A DNA stretch of 64,000 nucleotides from Legionella erythra (GCF_001467615.1 NZ_LNYA01000023.1:298090-362089); one strand, 5' to 3'; positions 36,825 to 47,483 are shown, counted from the first letter of the stretch. Made by a program: numbers and translations. Notes: generated from the letters alone by a model not told the origin.

Positions 36825-37121
36825 CTAGCTAACACCCATTTCCGCAGTCCAGGACAAGATGCGATTGCCTTCGACCAGGGTGCTGAAATGGTTCAGGATT
36901 TCATCGGCTTTTGCCGGCTCTTCCACAAATTCAATCACGATAGGCAAATCAAAATGAATATCCAGTAACCTCGCTTCGCGCAATTTGCCTGAGCTGCCAA
37001 ACCCCTTCACGCCGCGAAACATGGTCGCACCCATGACCTGTTGATCATGCAGGTAATCATAAATCTGCTTTAAATGAGGTGAATCTTCACTTAAATAAAA
37101 TCGCACCACTTTGACTTGCAT
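36825..37121 (-). CDS. DUF190 family protein
   Basis: A 98-residue soluble protein with the DUF190 (PII-like ferredoxin-fold) pattern: MQVKVVRFYLSEDSPHLKQI and MGATMFRGVKGFGSSGKLRE. The start at 37121 follows AGGAGG and overlaps the crcB stop, so the pair is translationally coupled. DUF190 genes next to crcB are common; a role linked to fluoride or ion export is inferred from that only. Confidence 0.85.
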   Translation of the reverse strand: MQVKVVRFYLSEDSPHLKQIYDYLHDQQVMGATMFRGVKGFGSSGKLREARLLDIHFDLPIVIEFVEEPAKADEILNHFSTLVEGNRILSWTAEMGVS

Positions 37122-37510
37122 CAGACCATCCCTCCTATCCATCGACCGACCATTATTCCGACAAAGGCCATCCCGAGAGCACAAATATTGTTTAGCGCGA
37201 TGTTTAACAAGGCGGCCACGTGCTCCCCTCCTTCATACAATACCCAGGTTTCCCAGGAATAGCTTGAAAACGTTGTGAATCCGCCCAGGAAACCAACCAC
37301 CAGAAATAAACGCCAGTAATCAGTGACCGCAAAACGCTCCAACAGCAGGATCATGATAAAGCCAGCCAAAAACGATCCAAGCCAATTGACAAACCAGGTG
37401 CCAACCGGGTAATGGCTGCCAAACAGTTTTGCCATCAGGGCGACGGAACCAAAGCGCGAAACAGCGCCCAACGCCCCGCCGCAAGCCACAGCTCCAATTG
37501 CAGCCCACAT
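37121..37510 (-). CDS. crcB: CrcB/Fluc fluoride channel
   Basis: A 129-residue four-helix membrane protein: GAVACGGALGAVSRFG, the pore Asn region WFVNWLGSFLAGFIMILL, and the conserved GFLGGFTTFSSYSWE with Phe-box and Ser/Thr residues. It forms a dual-topology dimer that exports fluoride. AAGGAT precedes the ATG. Ten bases after lpxA. I see no fluoride riboswitch upstream, which would be disrupted by the preceding lpxA gene anyway. Confidence 0.95.
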   Translation of the reverse strand: MWAAIGAVACGGALGAVSRFGSVALMAKLFGSHYPVGTWFVNWLGSFLAGFIMILLLERFAVTDYWRLFLVVGFLGGFTTFSSYSWETWVLYEGGEHVAALLNIALNNICALGMAFVGIMVGRWIGGMV

Positions 37511-37520
37511 AATTCTATCC

Positions 37521-38291
37521 TTATCTAACGATGCCTCGGGTCGATTGATTCAAGGCATCAATCATGGGGATGACTTCCGGGCAATCCGATTGCATCAGTT
37601 CCAGCTCGGCAACCGCCTGCTGTACAGTGAGCCCCTTACGGAAAATTATTTTATAGGCACGACGTAAATGATCAATAGCCGACGATGAAAAACCACGGCG
37701 TCTTAAGCCCACGGTATTAATGCCGCAAGCGGATGTCGTGTGCCCCGCAATCATGACATAAGGCAACACGTCCTTGGTGACATAGGTTGCCCGGGCTATA
37801 AAAGCATAAGCGCCAATCAGGCAGAATTGATGAACGGCCGCATAAGGGCCGATAATGGCGTAATCATTGACGATGACATGCCCTGAAAGCGCTGCGTGAT
37901 TCACCATGATGGTATGGTTACCCACCATGCAGTCATGGCCGATATGCGAATAAGCCATCAAAAAATTATTATTTCTGATGCGGGTCACTCCGCCGCCTTT
38001 TACCGTGCCGCGGCTTATCATGCAATATTCACGAATGACATTGTTGTCGCCAATCTCAAGACGGGTAGCTTCCCCCTGATAGGTGACGTCCTGAGGCTCG
38101 TCGCCGACCGAAGCAAATTGAAAAATCTTGTTATTCTTTCCAATTCGGGTCGGCCCCTCAATCACGACATAGGGTCCAATCCAGGTTCCTTCACCAATTT
38201 CTACGTCGGCGCCAATCACGCTGCCCGGACCTATCGATACCCCTGCTGCTATTTTGGCTGAGGGGTGAATCATTGCGCGTTCATCTATCAC
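37521..38291 (-). CDS. lpxA: UDP-N-acetylglucosamine acyltransferase LpxA
   Basis: First enzyme of lipid A synthesis. 256 residues from a GTG at 38291: VIDERAMIHPSAKIAAGVSI aligns with the known N terminus MIDKSAFVHPTA of E. coli LpxA, and AAGGAA lies seven bases upstream. It overlaps fabZ by 11 bases. Left-handed beta-helix hexapeptide repeats fill residues ~5-185; the catalytic His is in LMAYSHIGHDCMVGNH. C-terminal helices: RRRGFSSSAIDHLRRAYKII. Confidence 0.96.
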   Translation of the reverse strand: MIDERAMIHPSAKIAAGVSIGPGSVIGADVEIGEGTWIGPYVVIEGPTRIGKNNKIFQFASVGDEPQDVTYQGEATRLEIGDNNVIREYCMISRGTVKGGGVTRIRNNNFLMAYSHIGHDCMVGNHTIMVNHAALSGHVIVNDYAIIGPYAAVHQFCLIGAYAFIARATYVTKDVLPYVMIAGHTTSACGINTVGLRRRGFSSSAIDHLRRAYKIIFRKGLTVQQAVAELELMQSDCPEVIPMIDALNQSTRGIVR

Positions 38292-38739
38292 TTTTAATTT
38301 CCTTCGCTGCACTCATTAAATCGGCGGAACAGGCAAGTTTATCGCCAACAAAGGCCTCGCCATGCATGCGCCAAAAATCTCGTTTTTGCCCTACTAATTT
38401 CACTTCCAGCCGAAGCTGATCGCCTGGAGTTACCACATGTTTGAATTTGGCATTGTCGATTCCGGCAAAATAATACAGGAACTCATGCCCTTCTTTCGGG
38501 GTTCTTGACAAATTGGATAAAATCGCGCTGGCTTGAGCCAACGCTTCCAGCATCAATACACCCGGCATAATCGGATTGCCGGGGAAATGCCCCATAAAGA
38601 ACGGTTCGTTAATCGTGACATTTTTTGTGGCAATCAGGTAATCCAGCGTTTTGTAATCAAGCACCCTGTCCACCAGAATAAATGGATACCGGTGAGGCAA
38701 AAGCTCCAGAATTCTTATAATATCAATTGGTTCATTCAT
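38281..38739 (-). CDS. fabZ: 3-hydroxyacyl-ACP dehydratase FabZ
   Basis: A 152-residue hotdog-fold dehydratase. Active-site His in FFMGHFPGNPIMPGVLMLEA and the downstream Glu are present. It removes water from 3-hydroxyacyl-ACP in fatty-acid synthesis and competes with LpxA for the same substrate, hence the shared operon. Confidence 0.97.
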   Translation of the reverse strand: MNEPIDIIRILELLPHRYPFILVDRVLDYKTLDYLIATKNVTINEPFFMGHFPGNPIMPGVLMLEALAQASAILSNLSRTPKEGHEFLYYFAGIDNAKFKHVVTPGDQLRLEVKLVGQKRDFWRMHGEAFVGDKLACSADLMSAAKEIKSDR

Positions 38740-38829
38740 GCATCATCTCACTCAATTCTATTCCAACGAAGAAACATTGATCAGACTGAGTCAATCAATG
38801 ATCATACGATTCCCTTTCCACCATCCAAC

Positions 38830-39864
38830 TCAAGTAATGGAGTTGTCCTGCCAATTTTTTTCCAATTTTGTCAATCGCTTCATGTAGTCGTCCAGACGCC
38901 GAAAACGAGCCGCATTGCGCCGCCAGCGTTGATGTTCGCTGACCAAGGTGCCCGACGAATACACACCGGCTTTTTGCAGGCTTTTGCTGACGGTAGACAT
39001 TCCAGTAATGACCACTTCGTTAGCCAGATGGACATTCGCAGCAACACAACTGGCCCCCCCAATCACACAATGGGCGCCAATGCGTACAAAAGCACCAATG
39101 ACGGCGCAGCCGGCAATGGCTGTATGAGCGCCAATAGTAACATCATGAGCAATATGTACCAAATTATCGATACAAACATTCTCACCAATGAAAGTATCAC
39201 TTAACGAGCCGCGGGCGATAACGGTATTCGCCCCGATCATGACGCGATCACCAATGACCGTGCCGCCAAGCGCATGGCTTGCATGCCAATAGCCTCTGTC
39301 CTTAAGATTGTTAAACGGGCTGGCGCCAATAATCACGCCGCTGCCAACACAAGTCTCTGCACCAATGACTGTCCCGGCTCCAATCACCGCACCGGGTTCA
39401 ATAACCGTTTGTGCACCGATAAATACATCGCTTTCAATCAGGCAATGAGCACCGATACTAACGCCGGGTGCGATGACTACACGCTCCCCAACCATGGCGT
39501 GGGCGTCAATGAAAATGTGTTGCGGCAATTCGGCAGTGGGGGAAATAATAGCAGATTGATGAATACCTTGTCTTTGAATCGGTTCAATTTTAAATAAATT
39601 GGCTATAAATTTAACAGACTCCCACGGATTGGACACAACGATACAACTGAATGGATAGTCACTAACCTGCTGTGGCGTGAGCAAGACAGCTCCTGCCCGG
39701 GTTCTGGATAATAATTCTGCCTGAGCTATATCATCGAAACAGGCGATGTGGTTTTTTTGAGCCCTCACTAACGAAGAAACCCCTTGGATCAGCAGCCCTG
39801 CATCACCGTGCAAAGTGCCGCCCAAGAGGTCAGCTAATTCCCTGAGGGTATATGCTGTAGCCAC
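38830..39864 (-). CDS. lpxD: UDP-3-O-acyl-glucosamine N-acyltransferase LpxD
   Basis: 344 residues. N-terminal uridine-binding domain (residues 1-100), hexapeptide beta-helix (~105-300), with the catalytic His in [18 protein letters not shown] and C-terminal helices ([18 protein letters not shown]). Start codon is GTG at 39864, four bases after the skp stop. Third step of lipid A synthesis. Confidence 0.96.
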   Translation of the reverse strand: MATAYTLRELADLLGGTLHGDAGLLIQGVSSLVRAQKNHIACFDDIAQAELLSRTRAGAVLLTPQQVSDYPFSCIVVSNPWESVKFIANLFKIEPIQRQGIHQSAIISPTAELPQHIFIDAHAMVGERVVIAPGVSIGAHCLIESDVFIGAQTVIEPGAVIGAGTVIGAETCVGSGVIIGASPFNNLKDRGYWHASHALGGTVIGDRVMIGANTVIARGSLSDTFIGENVCIDNLVHIAHDVTIGAHTAIAGCAVIGAFVRIGAHCVIGGASCVAANVHLANEVVITGMSTVSKSLQKAGVYSSGTLVSEHQRWRRNAARFRRLDDYMKRLTKLEKNWQDNSIT

Positions 39865-39868
39865 GAAA

Positions 39869-40369
39869 TCAGTCGATATTTTTCATGACACTGGCAGTAA
39901 TATCCAACTTGTTGTCACTGAAAGGTGCGGCATCTTTCTGAAGAATCAAGTCGTATTTTTCAGTTTCAGCGACTTTGGTGATGGCTTTACGGATTTTGCC
40001 ATACAACTCTTCCATGGCTTCATTATGCGCTGTACTCAATTCTTGCTGGTATTGCTGACCTTGACGTTCAAAACTTTGCTGCGCGGCAACAATTTTCTTC
40101 TCAAGCTCTTTCTTTTGAGTCTGACTCATCACGGCGCTGTCACGCTTGAATTTTTCCATGTCTTTTTTGAGGCTCTCTTCCATGGCAACTAATTTGTCAC
40201 GGCGAGGCTTGAATTCTTTTTCCAGTTTTTGCTGGATGGCCTTCATTTGTGATGAGGTTTGCATGATTTTCTGCAAATCAACAACACCAATTTTTGACCA
40301 ATCGGCAAAGGCATTAGCAGCACCCAAGCTGAAAACCAACGCCATTAAAAACCCGCTAACACACTTCAT
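39869..40369 (-). CDS. skp: Periplasmic chaperone Skp/OmpH
   Basis: A 166-residue exported protein: signal peptide [20 protein letters not shown], then a beta strand part ([19 protein letters not shown]) and long tentacle helices (~residues 45-130). It trimerises and carries unfolded outer-membrane proteins to BamA. Confidence 0.94.
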   Translation of the reverse strand: MKCVSGFLMALVFSLGAANAFADWSKIGVVDLQKIMQTSSQMKAIQQKLEKEFKPRRDKLVAMEESLKKDMEKFKRDSAVMSQTQKKELEKKIVAAQQSFERQGQQYQQELSTAHNEAMEELYGKIRKAITKVAETEKYDLILQKDAAPFSDNKLDITASVMKNID

Positions 40370-40441
40370 GATTTATCTCCTGGTTGAAAGGCTATGATGC
40401 TAGCATAATTCAAAGACGGTTGCGACAATTGTGCAACGCAA

Positions 40442-40481
40442 ATGGCAAGAATTATCAGGGTTTTTACACCCGTCTTGCCAT
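40442..40481. other. Stem-loop between bamA and skp
   Basis: ATGGCAAGA (40442-40450) and TCTTGCCAT (40473-40481) are perfect nine-base inverted repeats with a 22-base loop. It lies between bamA stop and skp start, so it could tune read-through or mRNA stability. Confidence 0.45.
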
Positions 40482-40512
40482 CAGCTCTTTAAATAAGCCA
40501 GCGTTCGTTTTT

Positions 40513-42825
40513 TTAAAACCCTGAGGATAATGTAAACTGGAATACCTGCTCATCATCACCCGGTTGTTTATTCAAGGGTTTCGCCACACTAAAGGCCAAG
40601 GGACCAAAGGGCGAGCGCCATTCCAGGGAAACACCCGCTGAATAACGCAGCGGACCGGCATCAGAACCCGCCAGGGCAGCCGGCGTTCCCCGAACAAACA
40701 CATTACCCGCATCAACAAATACGGAAGTACGGACATTATCCCGGCTTAAAGGATAAGGGAAAATCAACGCGGCCGTGCCGTTGACCAGCAGGTTGGCACC
40801 AATCGCGTTGCCGGTATTATCCTGAGGACCGAGTGAGTAACTGCTGTAACCCCGTACTTGCCCAGGCTGTGCAATCCCCCCTGCATAATAGTTTTCGAAG
40901 AAGGGTAAACCCTGATTATCAAACTGGTTACCGTAACCGACATTCCCCAGTATGGAGAAAATAAAGCCTTTATACAGCGGCTGGTACAGATGCGCCATAT
41001 AACTGGTTTTGTAATAAGACAGTGAGGAAGATGTTGCCGGCAGCGCCACCATGGCGGTTGCCTGTTGATTCATGCCGCTGGTTGGGAATGGCAACTGATC
41101 ATAACTGTTTCTGTTCCACCCTGTCGATAAACGAATTTGCTGGAAGTGACGGCCATGAATATTGACGAAATTCTGAATCTGCTGGACGAAACCAACGGAT
41201 TTAATGTTCAGATCCTGATAACCATAACCAAACTGCAGACTGCTTTTCTCGCTTAACAGCACGTTGTAATTGACATCGCCGCCCCATCGATCGGACGAGT
41301 AGGCACTGACATCGAGCTTTTGCGGATCAACCACCTGGTAATACAGGTTAAAGCCGCGACCTATACCCGTTTTGGTGTAGAAGGGATTGTAATAATTTAA
41401 GGAATAATCCTGTCCCCAATAGCTTGCGTTAAAACCGATACCCATGGAGCGGCCGGTACCCATGAAATTATGCTGATTAAACGCCGTATTGAATGTTGGT
41501 CCGTTGGTACCATAGCCGATAGAGGCCGTGGCTTCAGCCGAAGGCGCTTCCTCAACGTTAACATCCAGATCAACCTGATTATTGGCACCCGGTACAGGCG
41601 TGGTCTTGACATTAATGTCTTTTAAATACCCCAATAAACGCAATTGACGCTCTGATTCTTTAATATTGTGCAGCGAGAGCAGCGATCCTTCGTCCTGGCG
41701 GATAACATTGCGTAAAACATAATCTGCTGTCTTGGTATTGCCGTGAAAATTAATACGGCGTACATACACATGCCGTCCCGGCTCCACCACAAACGTAATA
41801 AATACGGTTTTGTTTTCCTCATCCAAACGCGGTTCTGCATTAATCGCCGGGAAACCATAACCCACATCCCCTAAGGCAAGACCAATGGCGGAAATACTTT
41901 CAGTCACTTTTTTACGGGAAAAGACATCCCCCTGCTTCACCTGGATCAGGGAATCGATTTTTTCTTTAGGCAATACGGTTTTACCCATGACCGCATAGCC
42001 GGCAAAGCGGTACTGCGGACCTTCTTCAATATGAATATTGATAAAGACGTCTTTTTTGTCCGGTGACAGCATGACCTGCGAGGACACGACATTAAACTTC
42101 AAATACCCACGGTCTAAGTAAAACGAACGCAAGGACTCGAGGGAAGCATCCATAGCCGTTTTGGAGTATTGATCTTTTTTGGTGAAATAGGTAAAGATAC
42201 CGCTGGTGGACAGCGACAACTCCGGCATCAGCTCGTTGCTTGAAAAATCATGGTTGCCGATAAATTTAATTTCTTTGATGCGGGCGACCCGACCTTCGGA
42301 CACATTAATGGTGATAGCCACCCGGTTTTCAGTGAGTGCTGTAACCTTGGTATCAATGCGCGCATTGTATTTCCCACGGGCGTTGTAGGCCTGCTTTAAC
42401 TCTTTCTCAAGACGTTCCAGGGCTGACCGCTGGAAAACCCGTCCCTTGGCCAAGCCCATTTGTTTAAGCAATTCCTTTAATTTATCAGAAGGAATTTCCT
42501 TATTGCCTGTCAGATTAATGGAACCAATGGTTGCCCGCTCAATGACATTGACAATCAGGGTATTTCCTTGCCGTTCAAGAGAAACTGACTGGAAAAAACC
42601 GGTATCATACAGTGCGCGGATAATCTGTCCGGTGCTTGCGGCACTGACTTCCTCGCCGACCTGTACAGGTAAATAATTAAGCACCGTTCCCACGCTGACA
42701 CGCTGAAGGCCGGTGACTTTGATGTCGCGAACAATAAAACCATTCGCGGCGTTAACAGCTGCTGTCCAGGTAAGAAGAGATGAACAGCATACTCCCAGGA
42801 TAATTTTTTTACTGACTTTATTCAT
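40513..42825 (-). CDS. bamA: Outer-membrane protein assembly factor BamA
   Basis: 770 residues. Signal peptide to about residue 26, five POTRA domains (e.g. FIVRDIKVTGLQRVSVGTVL, HVYVRRINFHGNTKTADYVL) to ~residue 420, then a 16-strand Omp85 barrel ending in Phe. The conserved barrel motif VRGYSSYSLGP (VRGF/Y) is present. Central subunit of the BAM complex. Confidence 0.98.
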   Translation of the reverse strand: MNKVSKKIILGVCCSSLLTWTAAVNAANGFIVRDIKVTGLQRVSVGTVLNYLPVQVGEEVSAASTGQIIRALYDTGFFQSVSLERQGNTLIVNVIERATIGSINLTGNKEIPSDKLKELLKQMGLAKGRVFQRSALERLEKELKQAYNARGKYNARIDTKVTALTENRVAITINVSEGRVARIKEIKFIGNHDFSSNELMPELSLSTSGIFTYFTKKDQYSKTAMDASLESLRSFYLDRGYLKFNVVSSQVMLSPDKKDVFINIHIEEGPQYRFAGYAVMGKTVLPKEKIDSLIQVKQGDVFSRKKVTESISAIGLALGDVGYGFPAINAEPRLDEENKTVFITFVVEPGRHVYVRRINFHGNTKTADYVLRNVIRQDEGSLLSLHNIKESERQLRLLGYLKDINVKTTPVPGANNQVDLDVNVEEAPSAEATASIGYGTNGPTFNTAFNQHNFMGTGRSMGIGFNASYWGQDYSLNYYNPFYTKTGIGRGFNLYYQVVDPQKLDVSAYSSDRWGGDVNYNVLLSEKSSLQFGYGYQDLNIKSVGFVQQIQNFVNIHGRHFQQIRLSTGWNRNSYDQLPFPTSGMNQQATAMVALPATSSSLSYYKTSYMAHLYQPLYKGFIFSILGNVGYGNQFDNQGLPFFENYYAGGIAQPGQVRGYSSYSLGPQDNTGNAIGANLLVNGTAALIFPYPLSRDNVRTSVFVDAGNVFVRGTPAALAGSDAGPLRYSAGVSLEWRSPFGPLAFSVAKPLNKQPGDDEQVFQFTLSSGF

Positions 42826-43031
42826 TATTATTTTACGTCCAGCACGACAACTAAAACGAATGCCGGGATTTCAAACCGGCGGGAATAATTCAAAATTTGC
42901 AATCCTTTTATAGGAACTGACAAGCCCTGTCAAGCAAACAATTGCTCAAGCGGACTCCTGTCCTGTTCCCGGCTCAGGGCACAAAAAACCGGCTGACAAA
43001 ACAGTAAGCCAGAATCAAGGGCTTATCTCCT

Positions 43032-44384
43032 TTAACTGGTTAATCGCGAAATATCATTGGTTAATGCCAGAACCGTCAACGCGATGAGAAAGGCCAAACC
43101 GGCATATAATCCAGCGGTTCTTATCCCTTCAGATAAGGGGCGGCGGATAATGATTTCGATGAAATAATACAGCAGATGGCCACCATCCAGCATAGGAATG
43201 GGTAATAAATTCAGTACGCCAAGGCTGATGCTGACTAATGCCAGGAAAGACAGGTAATAGGCGATGCCGCTGCGTGCGGATTCGCCTGCTCCCTGAGCAA
43301 TACCCACCGGACCGCTGATGGTTTTTAAAGCCAGCTTGCCGGTGACAAAGCGGCCAATTAAGGAAAAGGTCGTAGCGGTGAGATCCACCGTCTGCCGAAA
43401 GGCGGTGCCCAAGGCATCAAGCGGGCCTTCCCGCTGCACACGCAACCACGTTTTGGGCCAATCCACTTTTTTAGAACGGACACCGATGTAGCCTTCCTGG
43501 CTGCCGTTCACGTCTTTACTGCCTGTACGCAGGGCTATTGTTTCATTTTTGCCGTCACGAACGATCCCGAGCATCAACACATGATTCGGATTTTTTTTAA
43601 CTATCTCCACCAGATCAAGCCAATCAGACAACGGCTTGCCGTCGACGGTTTTGATGGTGTCGTTTAACACTAAACCCGCTTTTTCTGCCGGGGAATCCAC
43701 CATGACCTCACCCACAACCGGCGGAATAGTCGGGATAAAGGGAGTAATGCCGAGGCTGGCAAGGGGATCCGGCTTTTGCGGGTCAAGATGCCATTCACCT
43801 AAAGGAAGAAATACAGTCTGTTGTTGGCCGCCTGCCAGAGGCTTCACCGTCATGGACACAGTTTCATCGCTGCCCACCAGCGGCAGGAGCAAGTACTGGA
43901 AATCACGCCAGCTGCGGACGGGCTCGTCATTAAGACGAATGATTTCCTGTTGCGGGGCAAGACCTGCTTTGTCAGCGAGACTCCCAAGCTTTACTGCCTC
44001 AATCATCGGCGCCAGCGAATAAATACCGATAACCAGAACCAGCCAAAGGGCCAGAAAGGCAAACATTAAATTAAACAGGGGGCCAGCCGCCACAATAGCG
44101 ATACGCGCCCAAACCGATTTATTATTAAAGGCCAGGTGACGCTGGTCTTCAGGCACCTCCCCCTCGCCTTCATCCAACATTTTGACATAACCGCCCAAAG
44201 GCAGCAGCGACCAGGCATATTCAGTGCCCTGCCTGTCGTGCCAGCGAAACAGGACTTTGCCGAAACCAAAGGAAAAACGCAGCACCTTCACACCGCATAA
44301 ACGGGCGACGATGAAGTGCCCGAACTCATGCACTGTCACTAAAAGCAACAGCGCCAGAATAAAAAAACCTAGTGTATAAGCCAT
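43032..44384 (-). CDS. rseP: Site-2 intramembrane protease RseP
   Basis: 450 residues. TM1 has the zinc site HEFGHF (His19, Glu20, His23). Two PDZ domains lie between TM1 and TM3 (~residues 110-300). The third zinc ligand is in LNLLPIPMLDGGHLLYY. It cleaves anti-sigma factors such as RseA and signal-peptide remnants. The start overlaps the cdsA stop by 16 bases. Confidence 0.97.
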   Translation of the reverse strand: MAYTLGFFILALLLLVTVHEFGHFIVARLCGVKVLRFSFGFGKVLFRWHDRQGTEYAWSLLPLGGYVKMLDEGEGEVPEDQRHLAFNNKSVWARIAIVAAGPLFNLMFAFLALWLVLVIGIYSLAPMIEAVKLGSLADKAGLAPQQEIIRLNDEPVRSWRDFQYLLLPLVGSDETVSMTVKPLAGGQQQTVFLPLGEWHLDPQKPDPLASLGITPFIPTIPPVVGEVMVDSPAEKAGLVLNDTIKTVDGKPLSDWLDLVEIVKKNPNHVLMLGIVRDGKNETIALRTGSKDVNGSQEGYIGVRSKKVDWPKTWLRVQREGPLDALGTAFRQTVDLTATTFSLIGRFVTGKLALKTISGPVGIAQGAGESARSGIAYYLSFLALVSISLGVLNLLPIPMLDGGHLLYYFIEIIIRRPLSEGIRTAGLYAGLAFLIALTVLALTNDISRLTS

Positions 44385-45184
44385 TTGAGTGTCCCCGAAG
44401 CCAGGTATTCAAGCCCAAAATAAAAGGCAGGTGCAGCAGCGATAAGACTATCCAGACGATCAAGTACTCCCCCATGCCCCGGGATTAAATGCCCTGTGTC
44501 TTTCAGATGCTGGCGTCTTTTCAGGATGCTGATAAATAGATCGCCTAAAAGCGCGATAAAAAATACCAGAGTATTCATGGCAACCCACATGAGCGGAGCA
44601 TGGGGCTGAAAATACCAATAGCCTGAAACAGCCACCACCAAAGCCAACACAGCGCCGCCGGCTAACCCTTCTATGGTTTTTCCTGGACTGACTACCGGGA
44701 TAAGCTTGTGTTTTCCCCACTGTTTACCTGCAAGATAGGCGCCGATATCAGCAGCCCATACAAAAAACAATAGATAAAAAAGAAGCTCTTTGCCACCCTC
44801 AAGCTCATAAATGCTTAGCAAACTTTGACCAAATAGAGGCAGCAGGGCAAAACAAAGCAACGTGACCACTGGTCGATTACCCCAGACACGTTGCGATTCG
44901 GGAAACAGCAAGACAGCAAAAATCAAGAAAAACCAGATGGTTAAGCCAGCGATAAGCCAATAACCGATCACTAAATGGATAAAAAGGGAACAAACCCATA
45001 ACCCCGCCAGAATCAACAGCCTGGTGGGCAGATGCACGACCGGGATCAGCGGTTGCCACTCCAAACCACAGGCCATGACCAGTAAGAAAACGGCTGCAGC
45101 AAATACCCAGAAATTGGAATAATAAATGGCTGCAAGTACAGCGGGAACTAAAATCAGGGTGGTTAATAATCGCTGCTTAAACAT
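44369..45184 (-). CDS. cdsA: Phosphatidate cytidylyltransferase CdsA
   Basis: 271 residues with about eight transmembrane segments. The family signature [20 protein letters not shown] followed by GVLDRLDS is intact. Makes CDP-diacylglycerol for phospholipids. Start ATG 45184 (MFKQRLLTT) chosen inside the uppS overlap; a GTG 12 bases earlier is possible. Confidence 0.96.
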   Translation of the reverse strand: MFKQRLLTTLILVPAVLAAIYYSNFWVFAAAVFLLVMACGLEWQPLIPVVHLPTRLLILAGLWVCSLFIHLVIGYWLIAGLTIWFFLIFAVLLFPESQRVWGNRPVVTLLCFALLPLFGQSLLSIYELEGGKELLFYLLFFVWAADIGAYLAGKQWGKHKLIPVVSPGKTIEGLAGGAVLALVVAVSGYWYFQPHAPLMWVAMNTLVFFIALLGDLFISILKRRQHLKDTGHLIPGHGGVLDRLDSLIAAAPAFYFGLEYLASGTLKWLIH

Positions 45185-45911
45185 ATTCTTTCTCACTTAC
45201 CTGTTGTGACGTTTTTCCGTAGCGGCGCTCACGTTGCTTAAAACTGAGTAAGGCTTCTTCAAACTCCACCGCTGTAAAATCAGGCCAAAGCGTGTCAGTA
45301 AAATACAATTCCGTATAGGCGAGTTGCCACAGAAAGAAATTGCTGATACGCCGCTCGCCGCTGGTGCGGATAAAAAGGTCCGGTTCTGGTAAATCATGGG
45401 TGCATAAATGCTGATTGATAGTGCTTTCATTGATGTCATCCAGGCGAAGCTGGCCTTTGCTCACTTTTTCAGCTATTTTTTTCACGGCATGGGTTATTTC
45501 CCATTTACCCCCATAATTTAAGACCAGGTTTAAAATCAAACCGGTGTTGTCTTTGGTTAATTGCTCAGCACTATCCATTTCAGTACAAATCGCTGGAGGC
45601 AAGCCTTGACGGTTGCCGGTAAAACGCAGGCAGATGGCTTTTTGGTGTAATTCCTGGACTTCATGCCGAAGTGTTGTCAGGAAGAGTTGCATCAAAAATT
45701 CAACTTCGCTCTCGGGACGCGACCAATTTTCACTGCTGAAGGCAAACAGGCTCAAGACCGGAATCTGATGTTCCAGACAGGATCGGATAACCGTTTTAAC
45801 CGTAGCAATCCCTGCCTTATGTCCTTCAAAACGGAGCATGCCGCGACTTTCAGCCCAACGCCCATTACCGTCCATCACAATGGCGATATGCTGCGGTAAT
45901 TTACTATTCAA
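45177..45911 (-). CDS. uppS: Undecaprenyl diphosphate synthase UppS
   Basis: 244 residues, cis-prenyltransferase: [17 protein letters not shown] carries the catalytic Asp, and the C-terminal [20 protein letters not shown] and LWPDF region are conserved. Makes the C55 carrier for peptidoglycan. The start codon is TTG at 45911 (MNSKLPQH), preceded by AGGA. First gene of the leftward envelope operon. Confidence 0.95.
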   Translation of the reverse strand: MNSKLPQHIAIVMDGNGRWAESRGMLRFEGHKAGIATVKTVIRSCLEHQIPVLSLFAFSSENWSRPESEVEFLMQLFLTTLRHEVQELHQKAICLRFTGNRQGLPPAICTEMDSAEQLTKDNTGLILNLVLNYGGKWEITHAVKKIAEKVSKGQLRLDDINESTINQHLCTHDLPEPDLFIRTSGERRISNFFLWQLAYTELYFTDTLWPDFTAVEFEEALLSFKQRERRYGKTSQQVSEKEYV

Positions 45912-46055
45912 ACAATTTCTTCCTACGACTTCGACTGGGGCATAGTCTAACCGCTTTGAACAAAAATTTTAAGTACTGTCTGAAGAAGTCGTGCATTGAC
46001 GCGCCTTGGTGCCATAAACTAAGGTAAGGCATTATCTTCAAAGCTAATAACCACC

Positions 46056-47483
46056 ATGAATTCATTGCATTGCCATACGGCTATCATCGGTGCTGGGGCA
46101 GCCGGCTTAAGTCTCGCAGCCGGCTTAAGCCAGTTGGGCCTGTCTGTTATCCTTATTGAAAGAGGACTCATGGGCGGCGATTGCCTGAATTATGGCTGCG
46201 TCCCTTCAAAAGCCCTGCTTGCCAGTGCCAAAAATTTCTGGCAGGCGCGCCATAGCCAAGCGCTGGGTTTAATTAATTTTGCAAGCCCACGAGAGCAATT
46301 GGATTTTCACCAGGTCATGCAGCATGTCCATCAGACCATCCAAACCCTGGCGGTGCATGATTCTGTCGAGCGTTTTGAATCATTGGGTGTAAAGGTTATT
46401 CAAGCCCAGGCCCGTTTTGTGGATAAAAAAACCATTCAAGCAGGTGATTATACAATTAAAGCCCGGCATGTTGTCATTGCGACCGGCTCATCGCCAGCCA
46501 TACCGCCCATACCCGGCCTCGATGATGTTCCTTATTTAACCAATGAAACGATTTTCAGCCTGTCTCAACTCCCCAGGCATTTATTGGTCATCGGCGGCGG
46601 CCCCATCGGTTGTGAATTGGCACAAGCCTTTGCCATGCTGGGTAGTCACGTGTCTTTACTTGAAAGCGATGCCCTGTTAAGCCGCGATGATCGCGAGTGC
46701 ACCGCCATCGTCCGTACGTCTATGCAGGAAACGGGCGTGCGTCTGTATGAAGGGGCTCAGATCAACCACATTAAAAAAGATGCAGACGGCATCCGCCTTG
46801 TGGCGCAACATCATGAAAAAAGCCTTGAGCTGACAGGCAGCCACTTGCTGGTAGCCGCGGGCAGACAAGTCAGGGTGGATGAATTGGGCCTTGACGCCGC
46901 GAGAATCCGCTGTCATGGCCAACGCATTGAAGTCGATAAAAAACTGCGTACCAGCAATCGGTGTGTTTTTGCAATCGGTGACGCCGCTGGCGGGCTTCAG
47001 TTTACCCATGTGGCCAATGATCATGCGAGCCTTGTTTTAAAACAGATTGCTTTTAAATTACCGGCCAAACAACAGGAAAAAGCAATCCCTCGCGTCACCT
47101 ACACCCACCCTGAACTTGCCCAGGTCGGTATGAGTGAACGAGAGGCGTTGCAACACCCCAAACAGTACCGCATTCTGCAATTGGATTTTAAAGCCAATGA
47201 CCGCGCACATACCGAGGGGAATACCCTGGGTCTGCTTAAAGTCGTCGTTACCCGAAAAGGCAGGATTTTAGGGGCCAGTCTGTGCGCTGATAACGCAGGT
47301 GAGCTGATTTTTCCCTGGATAGTCGCTGTACGGGAACGCCGTTCTTTACGCCTGTTTACCGACACCATCATGCCCTACCCTACCCGCAATGAACTCAGTA
47401 AACGTCTGGCAAATCAATTCTATGCGCCTAAACTGTTCTCACCCTGGGTTAAAAAGATAGTCCGATTGTTGTCGTGGTTTTAG
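46056..47483 (+). CDS. Pyridine-nucleotide disulphide oxidoreductase, Lpd/MerA-like
   Basis: A 475-residue flavoprotein. FAD motif GAGAAGLSLA (residues 12-21), redox pair Cys43/Cys48 in GGDCLNYGCVPSKALL, NAD(P) motif IGGGPIGCELAQAF, second FAD motif FAIGDAAGG. The dimerisation domain follows (TYTHPELAQVGMSE). The C-terminal catalytic His-Pro-Thr of lipoamide dehydrogenases is replaced: MPYPTRNELSK has Tyr, so the substrate is probably not lipoamide. A short hydrophobic tail ends WVKKIVRLLSWF. Divergent from uppS. No lipoyl-enzyme genes are near. Confidence 0.85.
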   Translation: MNSLHCHTAIIGAGAAGLSLAAGLSQLGLSVILIERGLMGGDCLNYGCVPSKALLASAKNFWQARHSQALGLINFASPREQLDFHQVMQHVHQTIQTLAVHDSVERFESLGVKVIQAQARFVDKKTIQAGDYTIKARHVVIATGSSPAIPPIPGLDDVPYLTNETIFSLSQLPRHLLVIGGGPIGCELAQAFAMLGSHVSLLESDALLSRDDRECTAIVRTSMQETGVRLYEGAQINHIKKDADGIRLVAQHHEKSLELTGSHLLVAAGRQVRVDELGLDAARIRCHGQRIEVDKKLRTSNRCVFAIGDAAGGLQFTHVANDHASLVLKQIAFKLPAKQQEKAIPRVTYTHPELAQVGMSEREALQHPKQYRILQLDFKANDRAHTEGNTLGLLKVVVTRKGRILGASLCADNAGELIFPWIVAVRERRSLRLFTDTIMPYPTRNELSKRLANQFYAPKLFSPWVKKIVRLLSWF

